The notes: generated from the sequence alone by a model not told the origin. Shown: positions 11,381 to 23,084, numbered from the stretch's first letter. The stretch: DNA of 64,000 nt from Bedellia somnulentella (GCA_963576735.1 OY755191.1:9763608-9827607), one strand, 5' to 3'. Numbers and translations: made by a program.

Positions 11381-12135
11381 CGACCAGATATCAATACAGT
11401 AGATTATTTCATGTTTCACAGTGATAAAGTATGCCTCAGTCATCAGGGTTTCTCTGATGGAATCCCCACACTGTTAGACTATCATAAATGAACCGCACAT
11501 GTTAATTTAGAATTGACACAGTGTTCTTCATCTGCTTCAGGGTTCAAATCTTCTGAGGAACCAATGTTGGAAAAATACTGCATCAATTCAAAATTTAAGT
11601 TATCAGATATTTATAAATTTATTTTTCATTTTACATTTTAATTTAAATTACTAGGTTTAAGGTTTGTTGTATTTATGATTGTGCAAGTGTTGTGTACGCC
11701 TTTAATTGGCATACAATATTAGAATAAGACTTTAGTTATATATAATCATATGATTGTGTTAACATGTATGATGTTGGTGTTCCTTAAATAAATAAATAAA
11801 TAAATGTTTTTGCTCAGTATTCTTCTCACATCCTATATAATCCTACATGTATAGGATATTAAATCCTCATAGTTGACAATGTGATAACTTATCAAACTAT
11901 ATAAAATGCAAAAAGGGGAAGCGCAGAAAAAAAATCCTAACTTAATCTTACACTAAGGAGTTTTACAGGAGTAGGCAGGAAAAAAATATCGGCAAACAGT
12001 GCGATCCCAATTCTCTATAGGTTCGCTCACACACCTTTATCTTTTACATGTATGCTCAGGTATCTTTCTACTTCCGCTTTATTGGAACGGTTTCGAACTT
12101 TTGAACTTGAAACGTGGTGAACTTTATATAGGTAC
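11381..12135. other. Unassigned DNA with a probable retroelement 3' tail
   Basis: About 11640-11806 ends in TTAAATAAATAAATAAATAA at about 11785-11804, like the 3' tail of a non-LTR element. Nothing else was recognised up to the S1 copy at 12140. Confidence 0.4.
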
Positions 12136-12139
12136 AGCA

Positions 12140-12312
12140 AAGTAACATAACATAACATAAACGTTCACGCCGAATATCCCCGAAGAGGTTGGCAGAGGTA
12201 CTAATACTTCGGAACATCACGTGACTTTGTCACCTGGTGTTCAGAGTACCCACGTTTTGCGTGGACAGTGTACTCATGTGATAGGGGGCAAGCCTATCGC
12301 CGTACACAGCAA
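12140..12312 (-). repeat. SINE S1 copy, 3' part
   Basis: Plus-strand reading ATAACATAACATAAACGTTC then ATCCCCGAAGAGGTTGGCAG is the complement of the S1 tail. The tRNA-like head is absent. Confidence 0.75.
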
Positions 12313-12479
12313 AGTGTACCTTAGTTAACAAAAAGAAATAAGTTAGTGCACCTACAAAACTTTTGAGAACAACTGAAATGAACTGAAATGAACAGACGAA
12401 AGCATGAGTTGATTATATCACAATGAACCTTGTTGTCATGTTAATAATAATGAACAAATAGTCAAATGGTATCTCACGC

Positions 12480-12836
12480 TGACTTGAGATTCCTCAGCCA
12501 CTTTTGGTATCCCTAGAAAGGGTACCCATAGCTAAGGAATTAGAAATTCCTCAGCCGCCTTTGAAAGTTGAATGGGGAAAAGATGGTAAAATAAAGATTG
12601 TTGGTGATGAGTCTCCAACCGCATCGCCCAACAACCCTTTAAAATCCCAAATACCCTAAGTCGCCTTTTACGTTTACCTACGGGAATAAATGGGGTGGTG
12701 CTACACAACAAACGAGGGAAATATTGCAAAGCAATTGATCACTGACCTCGACTACAACACGGAACAACAGTCACTTAAAATCCTAAGCCCCTGGAAGAAA
12801 TGGGTTAGCGCTATTATAACCCGTCCACAGCTAAGC
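12480..12836 (-). repeat. Repeat A copy, rearranged
   Basis: Most of an A element (12495-12705), then about 70 unrelated bases, then a second head segment GAAATGGGTTAGCGCTATT ending in CCACAGC at about 12833. Looks like one copy interrupted or partly duplicated. Confidence 0.6.
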
Positions 12837-12899
12837 TTGAAAGTTAAATCGGAACTTTTATTAATTGTATTGGTCATTAATTTGTTTGTAGCGTAGCTT

Positions 12900-13890
12900 A
12901 TATTGGTAAATTTGGTGGATTTACAAAGTAGTACTAATTGAATTTATAAATTAAATTAATTTTATTATAAGAATATGGTAAGAGTTAGCAGAATTGCTCG
13001 TCTCTTTCTTGTAGTGGTCGGTGATTAACATCAAATTGCCCTAATATTAAATGCAAGTGCGAATTCTCTGAAATCTCTGCCTTTAGATTGTAGTAAGGAA
13101 TAATTGCAGCGTTATTTTATTATTCAAATAAATTATTTTCTTAGGGCCAATAAACAAAAAAAACAGGTTGTATAAAAGTGATATTTGATAACGTTTCAAA
13201 ACGGACAACCATAAACAGAATCTGATATTCATTTCATTAATTTTGCACAAATTTCCATATACATTCATTGCTTTATACACACGATAAAAAGTACGGCAAA
13301 GAAGTTTTAAAAACTATATCTATTTGGTAAAAAATCCTTCTGCTAATTGAAAGTTGAGAAAAGGAAAGTTAATCATAGAGAGAAATGGTTTCTAATCCTA
13401 TTTTCAGTTAGCTTAAGTATTGAGTAGTATTGCCGCGTTTACTAATAAATTCCGTAAATAAGTTAGTTCTGAGAGAAGACTTAGACAATTCTGTGTAACA
13501 TAATCCGCTCTAGAAAAATATGGCAGATAGATTTCCAATAAATCCTCTGACTGATAACCAAAAGCAGTCAAATATATTCAGCAATTCTAATCATAAAAGT
13601 CTATATTCTTGATCCTGTAGTTAATTAACTACGAAATGTTTAGTCAGCATTCTCAATCGCAAACTCTCACCGACCGGGTTTACTCGAGCGATAAAGGATT
13701 TAAATTTGGCTTAAAACTTACGCCGAGTTGAGAGATTTCGGCAAAAAATGCTAATAGAGCTAACCTTGGTTCGTTAAACCAACAATGCTTATAAATCCTC
13801 AAGGATTCTTCCGGAATTTATAATTTTAAATGTGAGTTGTGTAATGAATTATTATATACAGTACACGGTTTTATATTATCATCTCATTAA
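12900..13890. other. No gene recognised
   Basis: AT-rich sequence with short chance frames only. No family repeat, inverted repeat or splice pattern was noted. Confidence 0.4.
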
Positions 13891-13894
13891 AACC

Positions 13895-14275
13895 AACCGT
13901 GATAGCCCAGTGGGTACACAATCGGTTATCGTGCAAACGACTAGTGTTCAAATCCTGGGTCGGGCCTACACCGATTTTTCTTTTCTAAAGACATATGTGT
14001 GGTTAATTTATCATGGTTGTTAACGGTGGGGGAAAATATCGTGAGGAAACCCACATGGCAGTGTTGTACTTAGTCATGTGACAGTGTATTCGTACAAAAC
14101 GACGATAGGCCTGCCCCCTATCACGTGAGTACACTGTCCATGCAAAACGTGGGTACTCTGAACATCGGGTGACAAAGTCACGTGATGTTCAGAAGTATTA
14201 GTACCTCTGCCAACCCCTTCGGGGATATTCGGCGTGAACGTTTATGTTTTTTATTATTATGTTATGTTATTTATG
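13895..14275 (+). repeat. SINE S1, near full length
   Basis: tRNA-derived head: box A-like TAGCCCAGTGGGTA and box B-like GTTCAAATCCTGGG, followed by GGGCCTACACC. The body holds GAGGAAACCCACATGG, GCGATAGGCC-type sequence, and ends CCAACCCCTTCGGGGATATT, CGGCGTGAACGTTTATG and TTATG repeats. SINEs of this kind are RNA polymerase III transcribed and copied by a partner LINE. Confidence 0.85.
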
Positions 14276-14384
14276 TTATTATCATCTCAATATACTTATA
14301 CACAGTATTCTTTTTCTGAATTCGGGACGATCAAAATAGTATTAAAACAGCAATAAACCCGACTGCGAAACATATTAGTTGCCG

Positions 14385-14635
14385 AGTAAAGAGGTGACTA
14401 GCTTCTCGGCCCGGAGGTTGCGGGTTCGATCCCCGCCGAGAGAAACATTTATGTGATGACCATAAATAGTTTTTTCGTAATATTAGGTGTTAATTATATG
14501 TGTAGTATATAATATCAAATATGTTTCTGAATTAGTATCCCATAATACAAGTTCTACTTAGTTTGAGGCTAACTTGATTATTGTATAATATGTCCGTGTG
14601 TTTATTTACTAATTTATTTATTATAAGATTGTAGA
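14385..14635 (+). repeat. tRNA-headed SINE of a second family (S2)
   Basis: The head GACTAGCTTCTCGGCCCGG then TTGCGGGTTCGATCCCCGCC carries a perfect box B. The body runs to a TTTATTTACTAATTTATTTA tail. The head also occurs, inverted, at 40905-40975. Too divergent in the 5' arm to call a working tRNA gene. Confidence 0.65.
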
Positions 14636-14711
14636 ATGTCTTTAATATACCAACAATATACGTTTCGGTCATTGCAGGTGGAGGCACACTAACATTCTAC
14701 CGTGAGCCTAT

Positions 14712-14958
14712 ATACATAAATACATATACTCACGGCTATAAATCCCTAGATAGGGTAGCCAGAGCTAAGGAATCAGAAATTCCTCAGCCACTTTTGGAAA
14801 GTTAAGTGGGGAAAAGATGGTAAAATAAAGGTTGTTGGTGATGGGTCTCCAACCGCATCGCTTAAAAATCCCTTTAAAGCCCCAATACCGTTAGTCGCCT
14901 CTTACGTATACCCGCCGGAAGAATTGGGGTAGTGCTATCCAAAGCCGACACTACACAG
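14712..14958 (-). repeat. Repeat A, full length
   Basis: Runs from a CATA-rich tail and CTCACGGCTATAAATCCC to head AAGCCGACACTACACAGC, with the box B-like GGTTGGAGACCC (complement) intact. Close to the family consensus. Confidence 0.85.
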
Positions 14959-15014
14959 CCTATATACATTTTATTGATAGCACAAAAATGTTATGTAAGG
15001 CCGACAAGTTCGAA

Positions 15015-15310
15015 TCTAACCAACGAGTAGCATGAGGCTTGTGAGACCGCTTATGTCACATGAGAAGGGAGGAGCTGACAGATTGCTCATACAAAATCTG
15101 TCAGATTACCTCTTCTCCCATTACATGCTCGCTCTCACACTTCTCATGCTCAGGAGGCTGAGATGACTTTGCCACGTCCACGAAGCTGCCGTGGACAAAC
15201 GACTGCTGGCCTAAAGCGGGTTGGCAGACGAACGACTACTACCGTGATATTAGCCGGGACCAACGGCTTAATATGCCCTCTAATGCACGGAATTCGGTAT
15301 GCAAAGTTTT
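15015..15310 (+). mobile_element. Retroelement fragment of unassigned family
   Basis: Contains CTGACAGATT/AATCTGTCAG as a short inverted repeat, then CTACTACCGTGATATTAGCC and GGGACCAACGGCTTAATATG. That last motif is, from memory, a common segment of lepidopteran non-LTR elements. No ORF survives. Confidence 0.45.
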
Positions 15311-15899
15311 ACTAAAGTGATGCTGATTACAAAACCATTTCGAGATATTATGGTTATAAACAATATTTTCTTGAAATTATATTAATTGAAGCTAAGATGA
15401 CTGTTATTTTATCAAAAAACTGTAACAGTGTTTGACCTTCAATGTTGTTGCAAAGACATACGGTTTTGCAGTTTATTCATAAAATAACGAAAATCATAGG
15501 TTTGTTTAGTATAATATCGTAATAATTTCATTTGACATCACAAATTCTTGATATGTTTTGCAATCAGCAAAATTTTTATAAAACATTTCGCTTCATTTGC
15601 ATGATGCTACGTGATTTTATCGATCGATGACGTCATTAAGTACAAAAGTTGAACAATCTTTAAAAAATCATAACTTTACAATTACTCATTTTAAATGGAA
15701 AATATTCAAATTGGTGTTTTATTTTCGTGTTTACTATCGAATAATAATATTTAATAAATACAAAAAAAAAACTTTGCATACCGAATTATCTCAATATTTG
15801 GATATATCGTAAACCTCCAGTATTAGGATATTAACGAAGCGGTTTAAATCTCACAAATTGAATTAATTCGTTTACGCCCCTAGGAAAACTTATACGTGG

Positions 15900-16637
15900 G
15901 ACACTCAGAAAATTTTACGAAAATAAAAAAAATGATCTATGGGTAAAAATGTTTTTATTAAATCTTTTCAAAGTACTCTCCACCAGCATCTATACAAAGT
16001 TTCATACGTCTAAACCAGTTTTCGAAACACTTTTTCCAGTCCGCCACAGACACCTCATTTACAGCCCGCTGAAACGCTGACAGCGCATGTTCCGGCGATG
16101 AAACTTGTATCCCTTTGAGTTGATTTTTCATTTTAGGGAATAAAAAGAAGTCACACGGTGCCAGGTCAGGGCTGTAAGGAGGGTGACCCAAGTGTTTGAC
16201 CGGCGTGCTGTTCAGGAAGTCCGTCGTTTTGAGCGCGGTGTGAGAAGGCGCGTTATCGTGGTGAAGCAGTAGCCCGCGGAGCCCTGTGTTTGGTCGATTG
16301 CTGCTCACAACTGAGAAAACTACTGGCAAGCATTTAGTAGTATACCAGTCTGCGTTAATACTTCTTTGATCTTGTAAAGGAATTGACACCAAATAGCCAG
16401 TCATATTGAAAAAAACCTGCGATCAAAATTTTCCCACCGCTTCTAGATCTCTTCACTTTGGTAGGAGTCGCTTCGTTTTGAAATACCCAAACCGTCGACC
16501 GGCGCTTCGTTTCTGGATCGTATTGATAAATCCAGGACTCATCACCTGTAACAATGTCGTAAACACGCCGAGACGAGCCAGCATCAAATTTATTAATCAT
16601 ATCACGACCTATTCCACTCGGACCTGTTTCTGTACCT
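15900..16637 (-). pseudogene. Mariner transposase, catalytic part, frameshifted
   Basis: Two overlapping frames, 16355-16600 and 15958-16404, encode the mariner catalytic domain: IVTGDESWIYQYDPETKRRS (first D), LLHHDNAPSHTA (second D) and PPYSPDLAPCDFFLFPK (third D). Thirty-four residues separate the second and third aspartates, the DD34D signature. A frameshift near 16380-16400 and another near 16610 (stop in the QKQVR region) kill it. Mariner transposases cut and paste DNA at TA sites. The N-terminal half lies at 18008-18254, beyond an inserted LINE K. Terminal inverted repeats were not identified with confidence. Confidence 0.88.
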
Positions 16638-18003
16638 AAAAGAAAAGAAAGAAAGAATAAAGTTTATTCGCAGCAAATATGGCACAAATTAAAACACAAC
16701 ACAAAAAATAATAAAACTTAAAACTAAAGAAAAATAAATTTAAAATAAATCAAAAACATTTAAAAGGAAAAGTTAAAAACAATGTAAACAAACCTGTGAA
16801 CAGTGTCAAAAGAAAACAAAATAATAGAAAAAAAACAGAGATCATTATAAAATTAAACGGAACTAAACAATAATGTTAAAAACTTTGCGCACTTTTGCAG
16901 CGAAAGGGCACTGACTCAGCAAAAGCTGCGAGGTTTGACCTCACAGCACTGATTTTCAGTCAGCGCCATCACCAGTGACAACACGAGAGTCACACAAGCG
17001 GATTATAATGCATTACTTATATTTATATATATTTATAACAGTCGATACATATATATAGCTCATAAATGTTATAAAAAAAAGGACAGAGAAAAAAAAATAT
17101 ATAAATTATTGGTACATTACTATTACATTCTAAAGTATAAATATATAAACAAAATATTCGATATATATTAAATATTATTTTTATTTATACATTAATTATG
17201 AAACATAGAAAATTTAAAACAGGATTGGATAGGATAGAATTCTATGACAAAAATTCTCTATGGAGCCTTGTTGAGCGGGTTTTGAAGGGCTAGTAGGTAC
17301 TTTTTAAGCTTGCGCTTAAAAGTGGTCCTACCAGTCACTGCACGTATGGGAGGGGGAATATCGTTCCAGCACTTGGACGCAGCAAACCTAAAACTACCTC
17401 GAAACGCTACTGATCGGTGCAGAGGCAAGATCGCCCTGACTTTGAACTGATAGTCACTTTTAGACCATTGCAGTTTTTTATGCAAATAAGCCGGTGATTC
17501 CAACCTGACCACACCGAACATCAGAGTCGCGAGATGCAAACACCTACGACCCTTCATGTTTAAAAGTTTTGCTTCGTCCAAGTACGGGGTAATGTGGGAG
17601 CGACGAGGAACACGAAAACAAAAACGTGCGCATGCGTTTTGCACACGTTGTATAAGCCTTTGTGTGCGACCCAGTATGCAACCACCATAGACCACGTCAC
17701 AATAGTTTACTCTAGACAATATCAACGATTCGCAAAGTTGAACACGCAAATTCTCACTCAGGTAATCGCGTATATTGTATAGTATTTTGAGTCGATAGAA
17801 GCAGTTACTAACTACTGACAGAACATGGTTTTCGAACCGCAGTTCCCCGTCCATCAGTATGCCTAGATTTCGTGCCTCATCGACTCTTTCTAATGGTTGA
17901 TCCCTGATAGCGACATCACAAGTCGTTAAGGCCTCCAACGTATTAGAGATTTGAGTCTTAGTACCAAGAACCATGAACTTTGATGAGGATCCTGACGAGG
18001 ATG
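16638..18003 (-). mobile_element. LINE K (CR1/L2-like) inserted in the mariner, 5'-truncated
   Basis: A 5'-truncated non-LTR retrotransposon. The coding end occupies 17258-18003 and a 3' UTR of about 620 bases runs to a T/C-rich tail at 16638. ACCT occurs at both junctions (16634-16637 and 18004-18007), a candidate target-site duplication. On either side the mariner reading resumes: ...RWVPHILTE before and QKQVR after. Confidence 0.85.
17258..17974 (-). CDS. LINE K reverse transcriptase, C-terminal region (238 residues from the first ATG)
   Basis: Reads MVLGTKTQIS, ARNLGILMDGELRFENHVLS, YRLKILYNIRDYLSENLRVQ, LILSRVNYCDVVYGGC, then RRSHITPYLDEAKLLNMKGR and a basic end before the stop. This is the thumb and C-terminal region of CR1/L2/jockey-type non-LTR polymerases; the YADD-type catalytic palm lies upstream and is missing. 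The frame stays open through a serine-rich stretch to about 18003, so the ATG at 17974 is an internal methionine. The intact stop and uninterrupted frame suggest a fairly recent insertion. Confidence 0.8.
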   Translation of the reverse strand: MVLGTKTQISNTLEALTTCDVAIRDQPLERVDEARNLGILMDGELRFENHVLSVVSNCFYRLKILYNIRDYLSENLRVQLCESLILSRVNYCDVVYGGCILGRTQRLIQRVQNACARFCFRVPRRSHITPYLDEAKLLNMKGRRCLHLATLMFGVVRLESPAYLHKKLQWSKSDYQFKVRAILPLHRSVAFRGSFRFAASKCWNDIPPPIRAVTGRTTFKRKLKKYLLALQNPLNKAP

Positions 18004-18007
18004 ACCT

Positions 18008-18254
18008 CGGTGAGGATGTGTGGCACCCAGCGTGAAACTATCCTCCTCACGTGAAGATGTTCTTGTAAAATCTCATGAACGCTTCCCGATCCAATCTGCA
18101 TAATGTGTTGAATCTCTAGATACGTTATTCGCCTATTGTCATGAAATAAAATTTTCACTTCCACCACGTTTTCATCCGTAACAGCCGTTAGAGGGCGACC
18201 ACTTCTTTTTTCATCCCGCAAAGTTAATCGACCACGCTTGAATTCGTTATTCAT
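18008..18254 (-). pseudogene. Mariner transposase, N-terminal DNA-binding part
   Basis: Encodes FKRGRLTLRDEKRSGRPLT, then VKILFHDNRRITYLEIQHIM, GSGSVHEILQEHLHVRRI and SRWVPHILTE: the helix-turn-helix region and linker motif of mariner transposases. The start of the protein is missing or out of frame. Continuous in origin with 15900-16637. Confidence 0.85.
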
Positions 18255-18514
18255 CGATAAACGCCATTTGAAGTCTATCGTATGATTCGTCTGGTTTTAA
18301 GCAACATTTGAAATCGTAAAAAATCATAGCGTAAAAATGTTCCCGGCTCAGATTAATTTTTAGTAAGACACGACAATTTAAAAATAAAATAAAAAGAGAA
18401 ATTTAAAAATTGGAACGTACCTTATTTTATTTATAAAGACTCATATTTTCAGTATACATTACATACAACCGGCCAGTGTTTCATACATTAAAACTTTTTT
18501 TCGCAATACTTTCT

Positions 18515-18850
18515 GAGTGGCCTGGTATATAGTTTAGTGGGTAGAACACCGCTTATCGCGCAGACGATGAGGTTCAAATCCCAGGTCGGACCAACACCAA
18601 TTTGTCTTTTCTAAAGACATTTCTGTGATTAATTTATCATGTTGTTATCATATGACGAAACCCACATGGCTAAGTTGTACTTAGTCTTAGTATTTGTACA
18701 TAATGGCGGTACGCACAAGTAAGTACACTGTTCAAGCAAAACCTAGGTACTCAGAACACCAGATGACAATGACACGTTATATTCGGAAGTATTAATAACT
18801 CTGCCAACCTCTTAGAGGATATATGGCGTAAGCGATCGAATTGAGTAGAG
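18515..18850 (+). repeat. SINE S1, long copy, tail decayed
   Basis: Head TATAGTTTAGTGGGTAGAAC (box A-like) and GGTTCAAATCCCAGGTCGG (box B). The body is recognisable to CTCTGCCAACCTCTTAGAGG; the (TTATG)n tail is lost. Confidence 0.8.
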
Positions 18851-19090
18851 ATTAAAAAGCAAATTTTGTCAAAATGTCTTGCAATTGCAACTAATTAACC
18901 ATATTGACTGCGACATGTGTACTTCAGTACCAAAAATGACACCAACATATACTTTAGGGTCAAAATAGCTCAAAGAAATCCGTCCACCACGAACGCAAAC
19001 TCGCTCAAACAACCCAGGTTAGGTGTACGAGTACAAAGGTCGTCTCTAATTAGGCTTGCGCAGGTGTTGTAACCGGACCGGATGACTAAT

Positions 19091-19728
19091 GATCTAAAAC
19101 CGACGAGAGACAAACTGGGATGTCAAACACGACATTTTACGCGGGAACTGTTATCAGGCGAGTAATTTGGCGTGTAGTGGCGGCGTAGAATAACACTTAG
19201 CTTTACGGGGCGAGGAAATTTTTGGGCTGTTTTAGTGATTGGTGTTGTGGAGCTGTGAACGAATGATGATGGGTATCCAAACACATCGCTTAACAATCAC
19301 TTAGAGGCCTTAATGCCCTTTTGACACCCGCTAGGTAAAATGTGTTAGTATTTTTCTAAAACACTACACAGCTACATAACCATACATACAATACATACAT
19401 ATACTCACGGCTATAAATCCCTTAACGGGGTAGCCAGAGCTTTGGAATGAGAAATTCCTTAGCCACTTTTGGAAGTTGATTGGGGAAAAGATGGTGATAA
19501 TAAATGATGATAGTCTCCAGGTCTGGAGGTGATGGGTCTCCAAACGCATCGCCCAAAAACCACTTAAAAAGCCCCTATACCCTTAGTCGCCTCTTACGAT
19601 CACCCACAAGTAGAAAGGGGTAGTGTTATTCTAAGCCGACACTACACGGCAAATTACTCGCCTGATAACAGTTCCCGCGCAAAATGGCGTGTTTGACATC
19701 CCAGTTTGTCTCTCGTCGGTTTTAGATC
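19091..19728. mobile_element. Foldback element: 107-bp inverted arms around repeat A sequences
   Basis: The left arm 19091-19197 begins GATCTAAAACCGACGAGAG and the right arm 19622-19728 is its complement with few mismatches. The inner part of each arm is a repeat A head (GTAGTG.CGGC.TAGAATAAC); the outer 78 bp is unrelated to A. Between them lie a partial A copy (about 19255-19375) and a full A copy. See findings. Confidence 0.75.
19379..19650 (-). repeat. Repeat A, full length, inside the foldback element
   Basis: From the CATACATACA tail through CTCACGGCTATAAATCCC to AGCCGACACTACACGGC. Subfamily with TTTGGAATGAGAAATTCC and a short local duplication near GGTCTCCAGGTCTGGAG. Confidence 0.8.
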
Positions 19729-19739
19729 ACTACATAACC

Positions 19740-21075
19740 AGGCTCCAAATATTATTATCCTATCCCTTTGGAATATCCTAACTGGTGAGGTGTGGGGGTT
19801 TCCAAATAATTACTGACAGATATTATTTGAAAATCATCCTCATCTCATCACACATCACACCAATAATTCTTCTTCATTCTTCACTTTTTAAACACATCTT
19901 TACTCTTTAATTCCCAATACTGGCTGAAGAATTAATGATTAACAAGCTCCATCTACCCCATTGTGGAACTATAGCTGAAAATATAGGTAAGGCAATATAA
20001 GGTTTCTAGTACACTATCGTTAAATCCATAAGCTGTCAACAACTTCCTTGGCCACAAAACTACCCCGACTACGAATCGCATAAAAGCAAAGTTTTCTATT
20101 AACGACACATTAGAGGGAGATAGAAATCACTCTAATAGAATTAAATAGGAAAACCTACTTTGGCCCGTTTAATTAACTTCTAAGATGACCATCATAGATT
20201 AGAGTCATATGCAGAAGGGTCTATGTTTTGGTAAGAGATCGAGTATATATAAAAAATACAGTATAGCTGAGTATTTTATCGTTTAATAAAAAATGTCAAT
20301 GGCCGTTTTTTGTAGGTAAAGGATTTCATTAATCGCTGGCTATGATAGCTTATTAACCACTACTTATTAGCTATGATTTATTTTTATGCAAATAATTCAA
20401 CCAATAAGAATATTTTAGGAAATTTTGTATTGGTTAACAATAAAATACTACAAAAACATGTTTATACTGTATCTGGCTACTTCCAGTAGTTTAATGAACT
20501 TTCATGCTATAAGTCAATATTTAAGTGTCCATGAATGTTAGATTCACACTTAAATTTAACGTCAATATTATATTTTGATGTAGTGTAGATAATAATAGCG
20601 CGATACTTTGACATCGTTATACATTGATACATTATCGGATTATTTTAAAGATAAGAATAACACGTATAAACCATTAGTTGTCATCTGCCTCGAACATTTG
20701 GTGGCTCGATATTCCCGAGTAAATATTAAATGTAACATATTTTGCCGGTTCTTTTTTATAACTAGTAGTATAATTCATATCTGCTTGGTAAAGTGACTAT
20801 GAGTATAAATTCGCTTTTCAGACTGAACATCATTTCAATAACGAATCATTTGAGTTCATAATTGTTCTTATAAATTTCAGATAACTTTATTACTTTACTG
20901 ATCGTCGATGTTTTTTTTTTGGGATAAACAAAAAATCATTTCTACACTTAGCTAATCTTTGACGCATATATAATGGAAATTAAGCCGCAGAATTTATGTT
21001 GCAAAAGAACATTAAGATGTCATCTAGCGGTAGAACATATTCTTTACTTAGACTTGCTTTAACACCAATCATTAT
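19740..21075. other. AT-rich DNA, nothing recognised
   Basis: Only short chance frames. No splice pattern, repeat family member or inverted repeat was noticed. Confidence 0.4.
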
Positions 21076-21424
21076 AAATTTACATACATTCATATACTCA
21101 CGGCTCTATAAATCCCTAGAAGGGGTAGCCAGAGCTTAGGAATTGGAAATTCCTCAGCCACTTTTGGAAGATAAGTGGGGAGAACATGGTTCATCCTATA
21201 CTTAAAAACACCATTCTGCGTTTTTTCTTTCATTATTTCGAGTCTTTATGATTTATTCTGATGAGAGCATTCGTTCAATACTCGAAGGACCTTAGCTCAA
21301 ATCCTACTATGGTACTAACCACCTTGTATTGGTAGGGACATAACGAGTACAAGCTGAATCATTCTGCGAAATTTGTTTTGTATGGCACCATATACCATCA
21401 ACGGTAGTAGTAAATGAGTTTAGC

Positions 21425-21500
21425 TTTTTTAGCTCAGCGGAAAGACCATCGATTCTAGAGCAGTAGACGTATGTTCAAATATTGAACTGGACCAACAACT
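21425..21500 (+). repeat. tRNA-like SINE head
   Basis: TTTAGCTCAGCGGAAAGACC is box A-like and GTATGTTCAAATATTGAAC a decayed box B. A related head, TAGAAACGTGGTCTTTCCG on the opposite strand, lies near 41015-41035. Confidence 0.45.
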
Positions 21501-21939
21501 TTTTTTTTCCTTGTTCTATGTTTTATTTATATATCATGTCCCTTACCGAGAGAGCTTGAGAAGGTTGTAATAATTTATATAACAGTGTCGGTAATAGGTC
21601 TCCATTCGCATCGCCTATCAACTTCTTTAAAAGCATCAAAACCACAGATATCTAATACATCTAAGATCAAAACCATCTATTTTCAAGGATATGGTAAAAA
21701 AGCACTACCTCACTGAAACGCTATAATATTGTTGCAAATTAAATTATATATATTAAGTATATAAATAAAAATATGTATCATAATATTTGTATGTAGTTTT
21801 AATTTATTGTATCATAGTATTTATATGTTTGTTAATAGTTTATTATTTTATAACTAGATTTAAGTATGACTGGATTGTTGTATTGTTTATGCAGATTAAC
21901 GCATATTCATCAGTTTCACCATGTTGTTGTACATCTATC

Positions 21940-22106
21940 TCACATGACTCTAATTTATTGACCTCTCCATTCAAAGGTTGTCTGGAAGAGATCGCTTTTA
22001 GTGATAAGACCGCCAATTGTACTTTTGTTAATTCATTCTGTGTATTTGTAATTGTTTTTCCATATTTGATGTACAATAAAGAGTTTTCTATTCTATTCTA
22101 TTCTAA
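21940..22106 (+). mobile_element. Non-LTR retrotransposon 3' end
   Basis: Contains AAAGGTTGTCTGGAAGAGAT, then GATAAGACCGCCAATTGTAC and the end TGTACAATAAAGAG followed by (TTCTA)n. The same sequence recurs at 58470-58605. I recognise this as a common 3' end of a lepidopteran LINE; the clade is not certain. Confidence 0.7.
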
Positions 22107-22164
22107 AACCCTTAGTCGACTCTTACGACACCCATGGGTAAAAATGGGGTAGTGTTCACATGAA

Positions 22165-22835
22165 TTTATTAACAAATCAGCAGAAATCAGATAATAATTC
22201 AGTGTCCACGGTTTAACTGACTTAGTTCTAGGTTTGACCCGTTATTGCATTCGATAATTCAAACCGAACCGTTGGCGGCTAAATTCAATATTGAACAGCT
22301 CCTTTACAGAAGTGTTCGGAATTAGTTGTTTAAATAATTGAGTGATATAATCGATGCATAACAGATATTGTCAATTTAAAATCAATGAATTCAGTACATA
22401 CATATTGTTGAAGCGTTTCAACAGAAGCACGCTGACACTGGCTGAAAAGATGGGAGAAGCCAGAGGCGCGTCACTTTCACAGTAGAGACAAACAGCTGTC
22501 AATACATTCATCTATAAAAACCCCGATACCGGCTCAACTATTTCCTCCCTTTTTTCATCTCATTTCAAACAAGAAGACACGTAGAAGACGCGAAGTCATT
22601 TGATACTGTACAAACTAAAGTTTATATAGCATAAACCCTTATTAATACAGCTGTAACAGTCAAGTAAATTCGTAATAAACCAATGTAAAACTAGAAGACC
22701 TATTTTTTTCTAATCCAATCATTCCAACCACCAACTGAGAGGTTCCACGAGGCGGAACCAACTTCGTGAACGAGCAGCAGGCGCACAACAGCCTGCTATC
22801 CTTCACATATTTATTATATATTATATTGTAATTTA
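22165..22835. other. No gene recognised
   Basis: Unique-looking sequence, with TATAAAAACCCCGATACC and a CTCATTTCAAACAAG stretch near 22510-22575. No frame of note and no repeat family match. Confidence 0.35.
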
Positions 22836-22839
22836 TTAA

Positions 22840-23072
22840 CACGGTTGTTATCGGTGAGGGAAAATATCGTGAGGAAACCCCAATGGCTGAGTTGTACCAA
22901 GCCATGTGACAGGTTATTCGTACAAAACGACGACAGGCCTGCCCCCTATCACGTGAATACATCCATGCAAAACGTGGGTACTCTGAACACCAGGTGACAA
23001 AGTCACATGATGTTCAGAATTATTAGTACCTCTGCCAACCCCTTCGAGGATATTCGGCGTGAACGTGTATGT
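22840..23072 (+). repeat. SINE S1, 5'-truncated
   Basis: Starts in GGTTGTTATCGGTGAGGG and runs to GGCGTGAACGTGTATG. The head with boxes A and B is absent. Confidence 0.8.
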
Positions 23073-23084
23073 TACGTATTTATA

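Larger units (their letters stand above)
21085..22160 (-). repeat. Repeat A copy broken into three by later insertions
   Basis: The tail third is at 21085-21190, the middle (GGTCTCCATTCGCATCGCC) near 21597-21660, and the head third (CCTTAGTCGACTCTTACGAC) at 22107-22160, all in one orientation and in the right order. The gaps hold a tRNA-like SINE head and a LINE 3' end. Confidence 0.6.

Noticed and set aside
21787..22152. 121-residue open frame rich in hydrophobic residues
   Set aside because: It runs through a LINE 3' end and a repeat A fragment, so it is not a host membrane protein.
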